From NCBI RefSeq assembly GCF_022898935.1, contig NZ_JALIRP010000014.1:1-64000 (forward strand): DNA of 64,000 nt, given 5' to 3'. Source of the stretch: Paenibacillus mangrovi (GTDB taxonomy: Bacteria > Bacillota > Bacilli > Paenibacillales > Paenibacillaceae). Both the position numbers and the translations under genes were made by a program. Positions 1 through 8,127 of the stretch are shown here, one piece after another (position 1 is the first letter of the stretch; each line of letters begins with the position of its first letter). Below the pieces are notes generated by a model. That model was not told where the DNA came from. It saw only the letters and a program-made list of their open reading frames with translations, and did no database searches.

Positions 1-50
1 CAGAATAGCTCTCGGGATCCAAGTCCCACGGGCAGAAACGTTCGATCCCC
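1..50 (+). repeat. Probable degenerate copy of the two-armed intergenic element
   Basis: The end of a left arm (AGAATAGCTC, compare ACGATAGCTC in good copies) is followed by a short GC-rich stretch and a right-arm-like CACGGGCAGAAACGTTCGA at about 28-46. The window edge cuts it. Assignment rests only on resemblance to the better copies. Confidence 0.35.
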
Positions 51-59
51 GGCTACCGC

Positions 60-147
60 TATCTTACGACCACACAAAAATGAGGTCCACCAGAAAGATC
101 TGGTGACCTCATAATACGAACGGGCAGGATAGTGGAATAAACAAAGG
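60..147 (+). repeat. Two-armed element copy: hairpin plus right arm
   Basis: A strong hairpin lies at 81-111 (TGAGGTC and ACCAGA pairing with TCTGGT and GACCTCA, one bulged base). A right arm follows at 116-140 (AACGGGCAGGATAGTGGAATA). The left arm is not convincing. The hairpin sequence is unlike that of any other copy, while the right arm is clearly the same family. Confidence 0.6.
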
Positions 148-282
148 AATTTATTCAAGATCCGTAGAATTACTTGTAACTCCATTTTTTATTGCTCCAC
201 TTGTTTTGATAACATTGTTAAAAATAGGCATGGTTTGACTAACTGTGGAGGGGCATTCGACCCTTTCAATGGGGGAAACGAT

Positions 283-990
283 TTGAGAAAATATAGTTTA
301 CTATTATTTGACTTGGACGATACGATCCTAGATAATTCCTCATGGTTTAACGTTGGACTCATTAAAACTCTTGAGATGCATTCTGTAACTAGAACACTTG
401 ACGCATCTGCGTTCCTAGAACAAATGTTGCATCCACCGAAAATGATTATGGAGCCATTTAAAAGACGCGAGCTTTCTCCAGAGGCATTCAAGAAAGCTCG
501 ATGGAGTCATGCTTTGTCCTATTTCAATGTCAGATCTGATGCAATACTCATTGATGAAATTGATATGCTTTTCATCAAGACAAGTATGGATTACGTCTGC
601 GCAAACGAATCAATTTTCGCTTTACTCAAGGATTTAAAACATTACTATGAAGTTGGAATTGTTACCAATGGATTATACGATCCTCGATTAAAAATTCAGA
701 AAATGGGATTGGCAGAAGTGTTCAGTGATGAAACCATATTTCACGCAGAAGAATTAGGCTATCGCAAACCAGATCCACAAATTTATGCTGTTGCATTAGG
801 GCAGTTTGGCAAAAAGCCCGATGAGACGCTCTTTATTGGTGATTCTTGGACTCACGATGTAGTTGGTCCAATGGAAGCTGGGATAGACGCTATCTGGGTT
901 AACCCAAAGGGATTCCCTCAAACTACAAATCATAGTCCAGTAGCAATTGTACCTGATGTTACAGAGATACGGCGCTTATTACTCAATTAA
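283..990 (+). CDS. HAD-superfamily hydrolase (YjjG-like)
   Basis: Haloacid dehalogenase-type phosphatase of about 235 residues, probably acting on a small phosphorylated metabolite such as a nucleotide or sugar phosphate. All four HAD motifs are present: FDLDDT near the N-terminus (nucleophile and acid/base Asp), VTNG in the middle, the Lys of YRKPDP, and GDSWTHD. There is no signal peptide, so it is cytosolic. I chose the TTG at 283 because GGGGGAA lies a few bases upstream and the protein then starts right before the first strand. An ATG at 235 would add 16 residues without homology. The 3' end overlaps the NUDIX frame, so the two are probably coupled. The substrate is not predictable. Confidence 0.8.
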   Translation: MRKYSLLLFDLDDTILDNSSWFNVGLIKTLEMHSVTRTLDASAFLEQMLHPPKMIMEPFKRRELSPEAFKKARWSHALSYFNVRSDAILIDEIDMLFIKTSMDYVCANESIFALLKDLKHYYEVGIVTNGLYDPRLKIQKMGLAEVFSDETIFHAEELGYRKPDPQIYAVALGQFGKKPDETLFIGDSWTHDVVGPMEAGIDAIWVNPKGFPQTTNHSPVAIVPDVTEIRRLLLN

Positions 991-1438
991 TCGAGAATTA
1001 CGCTCATTAGTTGGAACAAGACCTTTAATTTTAGCTGGTTCGGTAGTAATCATTCAAAATGATAACTATCAAATTTTATTACAACATCGAAAAGACGGGA
1101 ATTGGGGATTACCAGGCGGTCTTATGGAGCCGGGGGAGTCATTAGAGGAAACAGCAGCTAGGGAAGCATACGAGGAAACTGGGTTAACCTTAAATTGTTT
1201 AACCTTTTTGGAGCTGTTTTCTGGTCCAGAACTTTATCTAAAACTCAAAAATGGAGATGAACTTTATTCAGTAACAGCAATGTATTTTTGCAATGATTAC
1301 AGAGGAGAATTGGTAAGCGATCCAACTGAATCACACGAGATACGCTTTTTTGATATTCACGATCTTCCGAGCTTGAATCCTACAAATACTATATACCTTT
1401 CGAAGTATTTAGAATCAGAGCTACTTCGAAAAAGGTAA
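947..1438 (+). CDS. NUDIX hydrolase
   Basis: A 163-residue protein with a complete Nudix box: a Gly-Gly turn, PGESLEE, then REAYEETG. It would hydrolyse a nucleoside-diphosphate-linked substrate using a divalent metal. The N-terminal segment ending in LVGTRPLI is typical of ADP-ribose/nucleotide-sugar type NUDIX proteins. The start is uncertain. ATG at 947 lies inside the HAD gene (44-bp overlap) and has no good ribosome site. Homologous sequence begins only near 986, so translation probably depends on the upstream gene. A copy of the two-armed element follows about 10 bp after the stop. Confidence 0.8.
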   Translation: MYLMLQRYGAYYSINRELRSLVGTRPLILAGSVVIIQNDNYQILLQHRKDGNWGLPGGLMEPGESLEETAAREAYEETGLTLNCLTFLELFSGPELYLKLKNGDELYSVTAMYFCNDYRGELVSDPTESHEIRFFDIHDLPSLNPTNTIYLSKYLESELLRKR

Positions 1439-1446
1439 ACTCACCT

Positions 1447-1547
1447 GTTCAACTAACGAGACACGATAGCACAATACACACCTATGACGAAGCTGCCGAC
1501 ACGACCGGTGGCTTCATTACGTTAACGGGCAGTATAGTTCGATTATA
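1447..1547 (+). repeat. Two-armed intergenic element, copy with both arms
   Basis: Left arm 1447-1475 (AACTAACGAGACACGATAGC), hairpin 1489-1515 (GAAGC..GCCG pairing with CGG..GGCTTC), right arm 1521-1544 (GTTAACGGGCAGTATAGTTCG). It starts about 10 bp after the NUDIX stop codon. The outer arms can pair with each other. Confidence 0.8.
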
Positions 1548-1752
1548 ATAAAATATTCTCAGGTTACTTTTTGATTATTTTGATACTATTGAAGGAATAG
1601 GGGAAACCGGAGATGTCATTGAACTTTTTCCTTTATGGGTTCCCAGATCATATTGCCACAAGGAGGCGTTGTGTAATGAAAACAGCTTTCAATCCTGGAT
1701 AATATTATCGAATTCTCCCTGTCACACGAATAATGATGAAGGAGAGGGTCGA

Positions 1753-2223
1753 ATGAAAAAAATGATTGAGCAGTACAGCCGAGACTATGCGCTGCTGCGA
1801 GAAGCCGTCGAAGGATTATCTGAGGAAGAGCTACGTTTTCAACCAACACCGGGCAAGTGGAGCATCCATCAGATTGTGATCCATGTGACGGATAGCGAAA
1901 TCCTGGCGACACATCGGATGAAAAAAGTCTTGGCGGAGGAAGAACCGCTTCTGCTATCTTTTGATCAAGAAGCCTGGGCGGATAACCTGGGATATGAACG
2001 GTTGGACCGCGAGCAGCATCTGCTCCTGTTCCAAATGCTTCGGGCCAGCATGCTGCCGCTTCTGGAAAATCTGAATCCCGAGCAGCTTGAGCGGGTCGGG
2101 GAATATCCCGATGGAGCGCGGTACACGTTCAAAGAACTGCTGGAATTCCGCGTCCAGCATGTCCGTGACCACCTCGCCCAGATCGGGCGGGTAAGGCAGG
2201 CATATCGGGAGAATAGGGTATAA
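1753..2223 (+). CDS. DinB/YfiT-family metal-binding protein
   Basis: A 156-residue four-helix-bundle protein of the DinB superfamily. The family is thought to use a His triad to hold a divalent metal, and many members are thiol-dependent transferases. Here the candidate ligands are His in the WSIHQIVIH segment (about residues 34-39) and the two His of VQHVRDHL near the C-terminus. The start at 1753 is fixed by GGAGAGG nine bases upstream. No partner gene is in the same unit, and a two-armed element follows 25 bp after the stop. A second, nearly identical copy with a different 5' end lies at 13542-14057. The exact reaction is unknown. Confidence 0.8.
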   Translation: MKKMIEQYSRDYALLREAVEGLSEEELRFQPTPGKWSIHQIVIHVTDSEILATHRMKKVLAEEEPLLLSFDQEAWADNLGYERLDREQHLLLFQMLRASMLPLLENLNPEQLERVGEYPDGARYTFKELLEFRVQHVRDHLAQIGRVRQAYRENRV

Positions 2224-2245
2224 CACTATATGCTAGTTGTGATTA

Positions 2246-2340
2246 AACTAATGGGACACGATAGCTAAATAAAGACAGTTGAAGGCAGTCGGCTTTTTGA
2301 TCGGCTGCCTTTTCTCAACTAACGGGCAGATTACGTTAAA
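2246..2340 (+). repeat. Two-armed intergenic element, both arms
   Basis: Left arm AACTAATGGGACACGATAGCT at 2247-2267. The hairpin GGCAGTCGGC..../GATCGGCTGCC lies at 2283-2309 and is followed by TTTTCTC, so it could act as a terminator. Right arm AACTAACGGGCAGATTACGTT at 2317-2337. The left arm carries TAAT where others have TAAC, and the right arm carries ATTA in the position that would pair with it. Confidence 0.85.
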
Positions 2341-2508
2341 GATGTGGTTATTGTAAATGGGTAAGTTATTAACAATTTATGGTAATATTGAGGTAGGTAA
2401 AAAGCGATAGCTCCAGGTGGAAATTTTATAATAATCTAATCGACGAGGATCGCTCAGCAGTTCGATATACTCACTAGTAGTTTTGCGCACTTTAGGGGGA
2501 ATGCACTT

Positions 2509-2915
2509 ATGAGAGTGTGGAAAATGCCAAAGAAGAACGAAATAATGAAAAAGTACATACTCTTCGATCATGATGGTGTTCTGGTTGATACTGAATTCTG
2601 GTATTACAAAGCGGGAGAACGCGCTCTGGCTGACATTGGATTTACCTTGGATAAAGATCAATACCTCCGCGACATGACCCAGCGGCCCTGGATTTACAAT
2701 ACAAGGATTACGTGACGTGGCAGACCGGTTCGATCGAATTGCCGATATCTATCGGAGAATGTAGCTGGAAGTGTTGGAATTGGGATGGAGCTAAATATCT
2801 AAGGAAACAAATCGCAACGGAACAAGCAAGCGGAATTATTCCCTATCCTCATCAGGCGAAATCTCTGGAAATGGAGTCGGTACGAATCATTAAAGAAGCC
2901 TGCCTCCCAAGGTAG
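2509..2915 (+). pseudogene. Broken HAD hydrolase (beta-phosphoglucomutase-like N-terminus)
   Basis: The first 55 or so codons give a good HAD start with motif I (LFDHDGVLVDTEFW) and a cap-domain helix, after a good ribosome site (AGGGGGA) and ATG 2509. After LRDMTQ the frame stops at 2713-2715. Plausible coding continues in other frames (LRDVADRFDRIADIYRRM; later IIPYPHQAKSLEMES) to a stop at 2913-2915. Motifs II-IV of HAD are missing, so this is a deleted, frameshifted remnant and the downstream part may come from another gene. It lies 35 bp before the UvrA-like gene. Confidence 0.6.
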
Positions 2916-2950
2916 GTTTTAAGATGAAATATTATGAAAGGCAGCATACT

Positions 2951-5317
2951 ATGAACGAATTTATCGAAATTAAGGGTGCACGGGTCCATAATTTGAAAAA
3001 TATCGATCTTCGAATTCCACGGGGTAAATTGACCGTGATAACCGGAGTATCCGGCAGTGGGAAATCCAGTCTCGCATTCGACACATTGTATGAGGAGGGC
3101 AAATGCCGTTACCTCATGTTTTCCGGTACGCAGTTCATGGTGGATGCCGCACCGACCTTTGATCAAATCACAGGTCTAGCCCCTACCGTCGCAGTGGAAC
3201 AGAGAATTATTCGCCAATCCAATCCACGTAGTACGGTTGGAACACGGTCAAAGATTGGCAATATGCTCGCCGTTTTATTTGCTACATATGGCAAGAGAGA
3301 TCCCAATTACGACGATGGGCTTTCCCTAAGCATAGACATGTTCCTGAGGAACTCACCGAAAGGAATGTGCGTAAAGTGCTTAGGAAATGGAAACGTGTAT
3401 TCCATTGATGAAGATAAGATATTCTCAGATGGAAGAACACAGTTAAAAGATCTATTAGTCGAACGGTTACTATATCGGGGAGGGGCCAGAAAGAGGTTGG
3501 ACGAATTTTGTTCTTATCATGGGCTGACTGTAACGCAACCGATTCATACATTGAGCAATGAACAACTGTTAGCTTTAAAATATGGAGACCATGGAAAGAC
3601 AAGTTTTCAGGGTGTCATTCCATGGCTGTTGAATGGATTTAAATATGGTGAAATTAGCGGTAGGCAAAATGGCATTTTATCTGAAGCGTACGGTAAGAAG
3701 GAACCGTGCAACAAATGTGGAGGAGCTGGCTTGGGTGAACAGGCAATGCATACAACAATAGCCGGAAAAACCATAACAGATCTGGAGAATATGTATATTA
3801 AAGATTTGAATGATTTTTTGACAAAGGAAAAATCCGAGTTATTCGGTATGACACTTATCAACGAGATTATTCTTAAGCTGGATTGTATGATTGATGTGGG
3901 CCTTCACCATCTTTCATTGTCGCGACCTGTCCCAACATTATCGGGAGGTGAAATACAACGCTTGTTTCTCGCTTCCTCTATCATAGCTCAGATGGATTCG
4001 ATCATCTTTATATTCGATGAGCCGACCATTGGTTTGCATGAAATTGAGAAAGCAAAGCTCATTCAAATCATTCAAAATCTGGTTAATCGGGGGAATACGG
4101 TAATCGCTGTTGAGCACGATGAAAATTTTATGCGCGCTGCAGATTATATCATTGATCTAGGACCTGATGCTGGGATTTACGGAGGTCACCGTATCTTTCA
4201 AGGCAGCTTCGACGATTTTACGACCTGTGAATTATCGAGAACCGCACCATATCTAGCCGATCAAAGAAAGCTGCAAGTAAAGACGACATATTCTAAGATA
4301 AACCAGGAAAAAATGCTGACGATTGAAAATGCATGCCTACATAATCTTCGTCACTTAACTGTACAAATCCCCCTCGGTGTAATGGTAGGGATCGCAGGAG
4401 TATCGGGCAGTGGAAAATCGAGTTTTATCTCAGGGACCTTGGTGCCTAAATTAAAAGAGTTTCTTACAATTACAGATGAAGACGAAGAAACGGTATTTTT
4501 GTCCGATGTAAGGGTAAGTGGAATCGAACATATCAAGAAATGCTTCGTCATTGATCAAAAACCCATAGGAAGAAGCAGTACCTCTTGTCCGGCTACCTAC
4601 ACGGGGATATTCGATCGGATCCGAAAGATGTTTGCAAGCACGTCTGATTCGATAGAGAGAGGATATGGAGTAGGTTTATTTTCACTGAACTCCGAAGGTG
4701 GATGCCGTCAATGCAAAGGTGATAGAGTGATTCGATATCATGTGGGTTTTGGGAACTATATCGAACAAAATTGTGACGCTTGCGGAGGAACAGGCTTTAT
4801 AGAAGGAGCCATGGAAATAACGATTGAAGGCAAGAATATACGGCAAATCCTCGAAATGAGCGTATCGGAAGCGATAGATTTTTTCGGAAATGAGGAAAGT
4901 GCCGCATATGATAAGAATATCTGTCATATACTCCTTACTCTTGAACGAGTAGGACTAGGGTATATTAAGCTTGGGCAGCAAACACCGACCATTTCCGGCG
5001 GGGAGTCTCAAAGGATTAAGCTCGCTAAAGAACTTGGCAAGCAATCCGGTAAGGATCGTTTGTATATCCTCGATGAGCCTACAACCGGCTTATCATTTTC
5101 AGATAGTGAAAAACTAATCAAGCTGATGCTGGAATTAACTGAGAACGGGAATTCGGTAATTGTGACTGAGCATGACCCCGCAGTGTTAAGCAATTGCGAT
5201 TATATTATAGAGTTGGGCCCAGGAGGCGGCAGTGATGGCGGGTTTATTATTGCGATCGGATCTCCAGAGCAGTTGAAAAGAAACGAAAAATCGATTATCG
5301 GCAGGTATTTGAGATGA
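2951..5317 (+). CDS. UvrA-like ABC ATPase (UvrA paralogue)
   Basis: A 788-residue tandem ABC ATPase of the UvrA group, clearly shorter than true UvrA (about 940-960). The first half has Walker A GVSGSGKSS, a signature LSGGEIQR and Walker B IFDEPTIGLH. The second half has GVSGSGKSS, ISGGESQR and LDEPTTGL. Zinc-type Cys pairs are present (CVKC, CNKCGGAG, CRQCKGD..CDACGGTG), although the first is incomplete. Short UvrA paralogues often occur beside drug resistance or biosynthesis genes and are thought to act on drug-DNA complexes. I chose ATG 2951 because family homology starts at MNEFIEIKGA; ATG 2924 is an alternative. The last four bases overlap the start of the next gene (ATGA), so the pair is translationally coupled. 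Confidence 0.85.
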   Translation: MNEFIEIKGARVHNLKNIDLRIPRGKLTVITGVSGSGKSSLAFDTLYEEGKCRYLMFSGTQFMVDAAPTFDQITGLAPTVAVEQRIIRQSNPRSTVGTRSKIGNMLAVLFATYGKRDPNYDDGLSLSIDMFLRNSPKGMCVKCLGNGNVYSIDEDKIFSDGRTQLKDLLVERLLYRGGARKRLDEFCSYHGLTVTQPIHTLSNEQLLALKYGDHGKTSFQGVIPWLLNGFKYGEISGRQNGILSEAYGKKEPCNKCGGAGLGEQAMHTTIAGKTITDLENMYIKDLNDFLTKEKSELFGMTLINEIILKLDCMIDVGLHHLSLSRPVPTLSGGEIQRLFLASSIIAQMDSIIFIFDEPTIGLHEIEKAKLIQIIQNLVNRGNTVIAVEHDENFMRAADYIIDLGPDAGIYGGHRIFQGSFDDFTTCELSRTAPYLADQRKLQVKTTYSKINQEKMLTIENACLHNLRHLTVQIPLGVMVGIAGVSGSGKSSFISGTLVPKLKEFLTITDEDEETVFLSDVRVSGIEHIKKCFVIDQKPIGRSSTSCPATYTGIFDRIRKMFASTSDSIERGYGVGLFSLNSEGGCRQCKGDRVIRYHVGFGNYIEQNCDACGGTGFIEGAMEITIEGKNIRQILEMSVSEAIDFFGNEESAAYDKNICHILLTLERVGLGYIKLGQQTPTISGGESQRIKLAKELGKQSGKDRLYILDEPTTGLSFSDSEKLIKLMLELTENGNSVIVTEHDPAVLSNCDYIIELGPGGGSDGGFIIAIGSPEQLKRNEKSIIGRYLR

Positions 5318-6276
5318 ATTTAGAGTGGCAATATTCCACGCCCCAGGCGGAAGGCATGGATGCGGAGATGTTAGACGGCCTTGATTATTTTCTTAAAAAA
5401 AAGAGATATCGGCTTGTCAACAGCGTCCTTGTTGTAAAAAACGGAAAAATTGTATTTGAAAGATATTACAACAAATATAATGAAAATAGCAGAAATAATA
5501 TTAAATCGATATGGAAAAGCATTCTTTCTTTACTAACGGGGATTTGTCTTGATAAAGGCATGATTCGAAGCCTGGACGAGCCAATCGGCGATTACTTGCC
5601 CGCGTTTCAAACGGGTGTCCATCCTTATCATAAGGCAATAACGATTCGACATCTTCTTACCATGTCATCAGGAATTTTCTGGAACGGCGGCGTTCATTAT
5701 CATTGTCCAATGGTAGAGCAAATGAAGCGGACGAGGGATTGGATCGCACATGTTGCAGATGTTGCGATGAAGGACTATCCTGGAAGCAGCTACGTATATA
5801 AAGAATGGGATGTGCTATTGCTATCTGCTGTTATTGGAAATGCTTTCGGAAATACATCTTATGAACTGTGTGAGGAGCTTTTATATAAGCCTTTAGGAAT
5901 AACGAGTGGAAGATGGGCTGAAAGCCCTTGTGGTGTTTCGTATACCGTAATGAAAGGAGAGGAACATTCTGATTTATCTGCCAGAGATCTTGCGAAGATA
6001 GGATTTCTAGTTCTAAACAACGGCATTGTAGAAGGCGAACGGATTGTTTCTGAACATTACATTAAGGAAATGCTAAGGCCAAACGATAACAACAGCTCAT
6101 ATGGATATTTGTGGTGGATACTGGAAAATGGCTATGCATGCAGGGGATTCGGCGGTCAAGAGATAAATATTCTGCCTAAACAAAACATGATAACAGTTAT
6201 CCAGGCTACCCCAACTCCATCAAGCAAAATTTATGGAGATATTCATAAGGAGATTCTTGAGAAATCTGTTGTTTGA
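5314..6276 (+). CDS. Serine hydrolase, beta-lactamase/class C fold
   Basis: A 320-residue member of the penicillin-binding/class C beta-lactamase-like family. The catalytic SxxK is SIWK at about residue 65, followed by the usual helical region and DEPIGDYLP. A family-typical SSG turn appears at about residue 118. There is no signal peptide, so it should be cytosolic; such members are often esterases or amide hydrolases rather than cell-wall enzymes. Its ATG overlaps the UvrA-like stop by 4 bp. That pairing suggests a joint role, for example handling or modifying one toxic compound, but this is inference. A rho-independent terminator follows at 6387. Confidence 0.75.
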   Translation: MNLEWQYSTPQAEGMDAEMLDGLDYFLKKKRYRLVNSVLVVKNGKIVFERYYNKYNENSRNNIKSIWKSILSLLTGICLDKGMIRSLDEPIGDYLPAFQTGVHPYHKAITIRHLLTMSSGIFWNGGVHYHCPMVEQMKRTRDWIAHVADVAMKDYPGSSYVYKEWDVLLLSAVIGNAFGNTSYELCEELLYKPLGITSGRWAESPCGVSYTVMKGEEHSDLSARDLAKIGFLVLNNGIVEGERIVSEHYIKEMLRPNDNNSSYGYLWWILENGYACRGFGGQEINILPKQNMITVIQATPTPSSKIYGDIHKEILEKSVV

Positions 6277-6386
6277 TCTAGCATAAATGGCATTATCGAT
6301 CAAAAACCCATAGAAATAGGCAACATTGAGTGCATTGGGCTCTATAGAGGAGACCAAGATTATATTCCTCTGATGTCAACAATCTG

Positions 6387-6409
6387 AGCCCCATAAATGG
6401 GGCTTTTTT
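6387..6409 (+). terminator. Rho-independent terminator after the serine hydrolase
   Basis: AGCCCC ATAAAT GGGGCT hairpin followed by TTTTTT on the plus strand, 110 bp after the serine hydrolase stop. Confidence 0.85.
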
Positions 6410-6430
6410 CTATGCTAAAATGGACTAGCG

Positions 6431-7105
6431 TTAGCGTCCCTCAAGGGTTAATCCTGGAAAGACAGTATAGGAATTCATTACTTCTTTCCCTTTTACCCAA
6501 ATGCCATCGATTAGATACACACCTTTCTTATCAAAAACATCAATATCTAATTGAAGCTTCTCAATATGATTCGGAATTACCTCCATATTGGAGAACTTTA
6601 CGACTTCCACACGGAATTTATACCTGTAGGGATCTTCTAGTGTGCCGATATATTTCGCATCGACAATGCGGTAATCAATGATCTTGTCTTGGATCTTCGA
6701 TATGATGGTTTTCGGGTCTACAAAATCACTTTTGAACGTTGGCGTTACCAAATCAGCGTAACCTGTTTCTTTAGTGTCATAGTAGTTAAAGTACGAATGA
6801 AATAAATTACGAATATCGATGATATGAGTATTGATAAAATTTAAGTCATCGTTCCAAATATCTGGTTTCGAATTAATGATAACAGACTGAGCTTTAGCAT
6901 TCCATTGGACACCCGATCCCAGTGCCTTCGAAATCGTACTGATGGGGACGAGGACACGCCCTTTTTCATTTTTGGGTGCAACATCAGTTGCAACCTCTTT
7001 ACCGTCGACGATAATTTTAATTTTACCAGTCGCCGCAAAAACAGTGCCGCACAATAAGATTGAAATCATAAGAACGGTAAGCCCAATAAGAAATTTATTC
7101 TTCAA
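6431..7105 (-). CDS. Secreted stalk-domain (copper amine oxidase N-like) protein
   Basis: A 224-residue exported protein. A signal peptide (MKNKFLIGLTVLMISILL, ending near VFAA) is followed by a copper-amine-oxidase N-terminal-like stalk module at about residues 27-75 (VDGKEVATD, then RVLVPISTISKALG). This module is very common on Paenibacillus surface proteins. The remaining 140 residues form an alpha/beta domain with no family I recognise. Start codon TTG at 7105-7103, supported by GGAGGGA upstream on the minus strand. It is transcribed against its plus-strand neighbours. Role unknown; probably envelope-associated. Confidence 0.8.
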   Translation of the reverse strand: MKNKFLIGLTVLMISILLCGTVFAATGKIKIIVDGKEVATDVAPKNEKGRVLVPISTISKALGSGVQWNAKAQSVIINSKPDIWNDDLNFINTHIIDIRNLFHSYFNYYDTKETGYADLVTPTFKSDFVDPKTIISKIQDKIIDYRIVDAKYIGTLEDPYRYKFRVEVVKFSNMEVIPNHIEKLQLDIDVFDKKGVYLIDGIWVKGKEVMNSYTVFPGLTLEGR

Positions 7106-7169
7106 AATGAAATCCCTCCATTTTTTCTTATTCTTTTAAACGTCATACTACCTGAAAATGTTATGAAAT

Positions 7170-7396
7170 ACACATAATTTTGTTGTAAGACTACAAGATC
7201 CCAACATCGCCGAAATGAATCTGAATTGTTATGGCTGCGACCATCATATGGCAGCGGTAGGTTATTATACATGGGTGCATGAACGGTTCTATGAGCAGGA
7301 GAAGCGTTCAACGGACTGCAGCTCTGCGAGACATGTGTCGTCGATGCTGTGAAGCTTTCAATTCAGGAAATGAAGAGAAGCATAAGTTGTTTGTGA
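7170..7396 (+). pseudogene. Frameshifted remnant of a small Cys-rich protein
   Basis: Two reading frames together give a coherent peptide. The first reads NLNCYGCDHHMAAVGYYTW..ERFYEQEKR. After a one-base shift near 7308 it continues FNGLQLCETCVVDAVKL..QEMKRS to a stop at 7394-7396. The two CxxC/C-type pairs suggest a zinc-binding fold. There is no start codon or ribosome site in place and an in-frame stop lies just upstream, so this is a 5'-deleted and frameshifted relic. Family not recognised. Confidence 0.5.
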
Positions 7397-7436
7397 ACAT
7401 CAGCTTTTTTTATAATTTGTAGTTGGGGTGTAAGAC

Positions 7437-7533
7437 GACAAGAACATACATCGTTTGCCGAAAAAGACAAGAACATGTATGGTTAGCCGTAATTGATATG
7501 GAGCGTTAGCCCGAGAACATATATAGTTAACCG
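7437..7533 (+). repeat. Three short direct repeats (about 23 bp)
   Basis: Units at 7438-7460, 7467-7489 and 7511-7533 share AAGAACATAYAT followed by GTTWRCCG. Spacing is 29 and 44 bp. There is no gene here. The tail GTTAACCG and the spacing resemble fragments of the two-armed element arms, but the match is weak. They could also be protein-binding sites. Confidence 0.5.
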
Positions 7534-7661
7534 ATGCACTATTGAGAATTGATTTAGGCAGTAAAAAATATTGCGATGTAATACATAATATTTTTTGTAT
7601 ATACGTGGCTTTTTGGCTCCCTCTGGTCTAATTAATTGTAAATCAAGAGGAGGTTTTCACC

Positions 7662-7682
7662 ATGTCAGGAGGGCAAAAGTGA
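7662..7682 (+). other. Six-codon reading frame behind a strong ribosome site
   Basis: AGAGGAGG at about 7646-7653 sits at ideal distance from ATG 7662, but the frame stops after MSGGQK. It may be the relic of a truncated gene or a leader peptide. Nothing downstream before the element at 7810 looks coding. The rest of 7540-7800 holds nothing I recognise. Confidence 0.35.
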
Positions 7683-7809
7683 ATAATGTAAAGATGGTCA
7701 ATAAATCGTTTCAAACGTGGATATAAGTATATTCCCTAGCTCTATTCGGTACGATTGATTTCTTATTCAGATGATGGGGCTTAACTAGGATTACATACTT
7801 GTTCTTTAG

Positions 7810-7905
7810 GCTAACGGACACTATAGCTTAATAAACAAAAAGAAAGGGCTGCCGTAAGTTATGATCGGTAGCCTTTTCAACTAATGGGACAGGATAGTTC
7901 AATGA
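7810..7905 (+). repeat. Two-armed intergenic element, both arms
   Basis: Left arm GCTAACGGACACTATAGCTTAATAAA from 7810. The hairpin GGCTGCCG..CGGTAGCC lies at about 7847-7873 with TTTTC after it. The right arm AACTAATGGGACAGGATAGTTCAAT lies at 7879-7903. The right arm is unusual in carrying GGGACAGGATAG instead of GGGCAG, that is, it is closer to a left arm. Confidence 0.8.
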
Positions 7906-7973
7906 AAACTATGGGTGATTAGTGGTTAAAATGTTGGTCCTAATCCTTTGTCTGCATATATCACCATTTTTTA

Positions 7974-8003
7974 TTGACTGTATGTTCAGTCGTAAATTAT
8001 ACT
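7974..8003 (+). promoter_or_regulatory. Sigma-A-type promoter with overlapping TetR-type dyad
   Basis: A -35 TTGACT (7974-7979) and a -10 TATACT (7998-8003) are 18 bp apart. The imperfect palindrome GACTGTATGTTCAGTC (7976-7991) overlaps the -35 and spacer. It has the size and form of a TetR-family operator. It lies 125 bp before the alpha/beta hydrolase gene, whose downstream partner encodes a TetR regulator, so autoregulation is likely. Confidence 0.6.
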
Positions 8004-8127
8004 TGCTATAGCAGCTCTGGAAGAAAGTTGTAGTAAAACGGGTGGTCCCATACATAAATGAAACTCTTGCTTACTTTAAACAAGGAGTTGCAGACCGGTT
8101 TCATATAACCAAGAAGGAGGAAGAAGC

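Noticed and set aside
1..60. GTTCGATCC near 42-50 looks like a tRNA T-loop
   Set aside because: The flanking bases do not form the T-stem and no acceptor or anticodon arm can be built. The stretch fits a degenerate element better.
6290..6330. Duplicate of a UvrA-like gene segment (GATCAAAAACCCATAG also at about 4553)
   Set aside because: The match is about 16 bases and does not extend on either side; probably chance.
7437..7533. Short spaced repeats as a CRISPR array
   Set aside because: Only three imperfect 23-bp units with spacings of 29 and 44 bp; no cas genes.
8030..8060. CGGGTGGTCCC as a T-box antiterminator
   Set aside because: Only this short match; no specifier stem, no terminator, and the gene downstream is a hydrolase.
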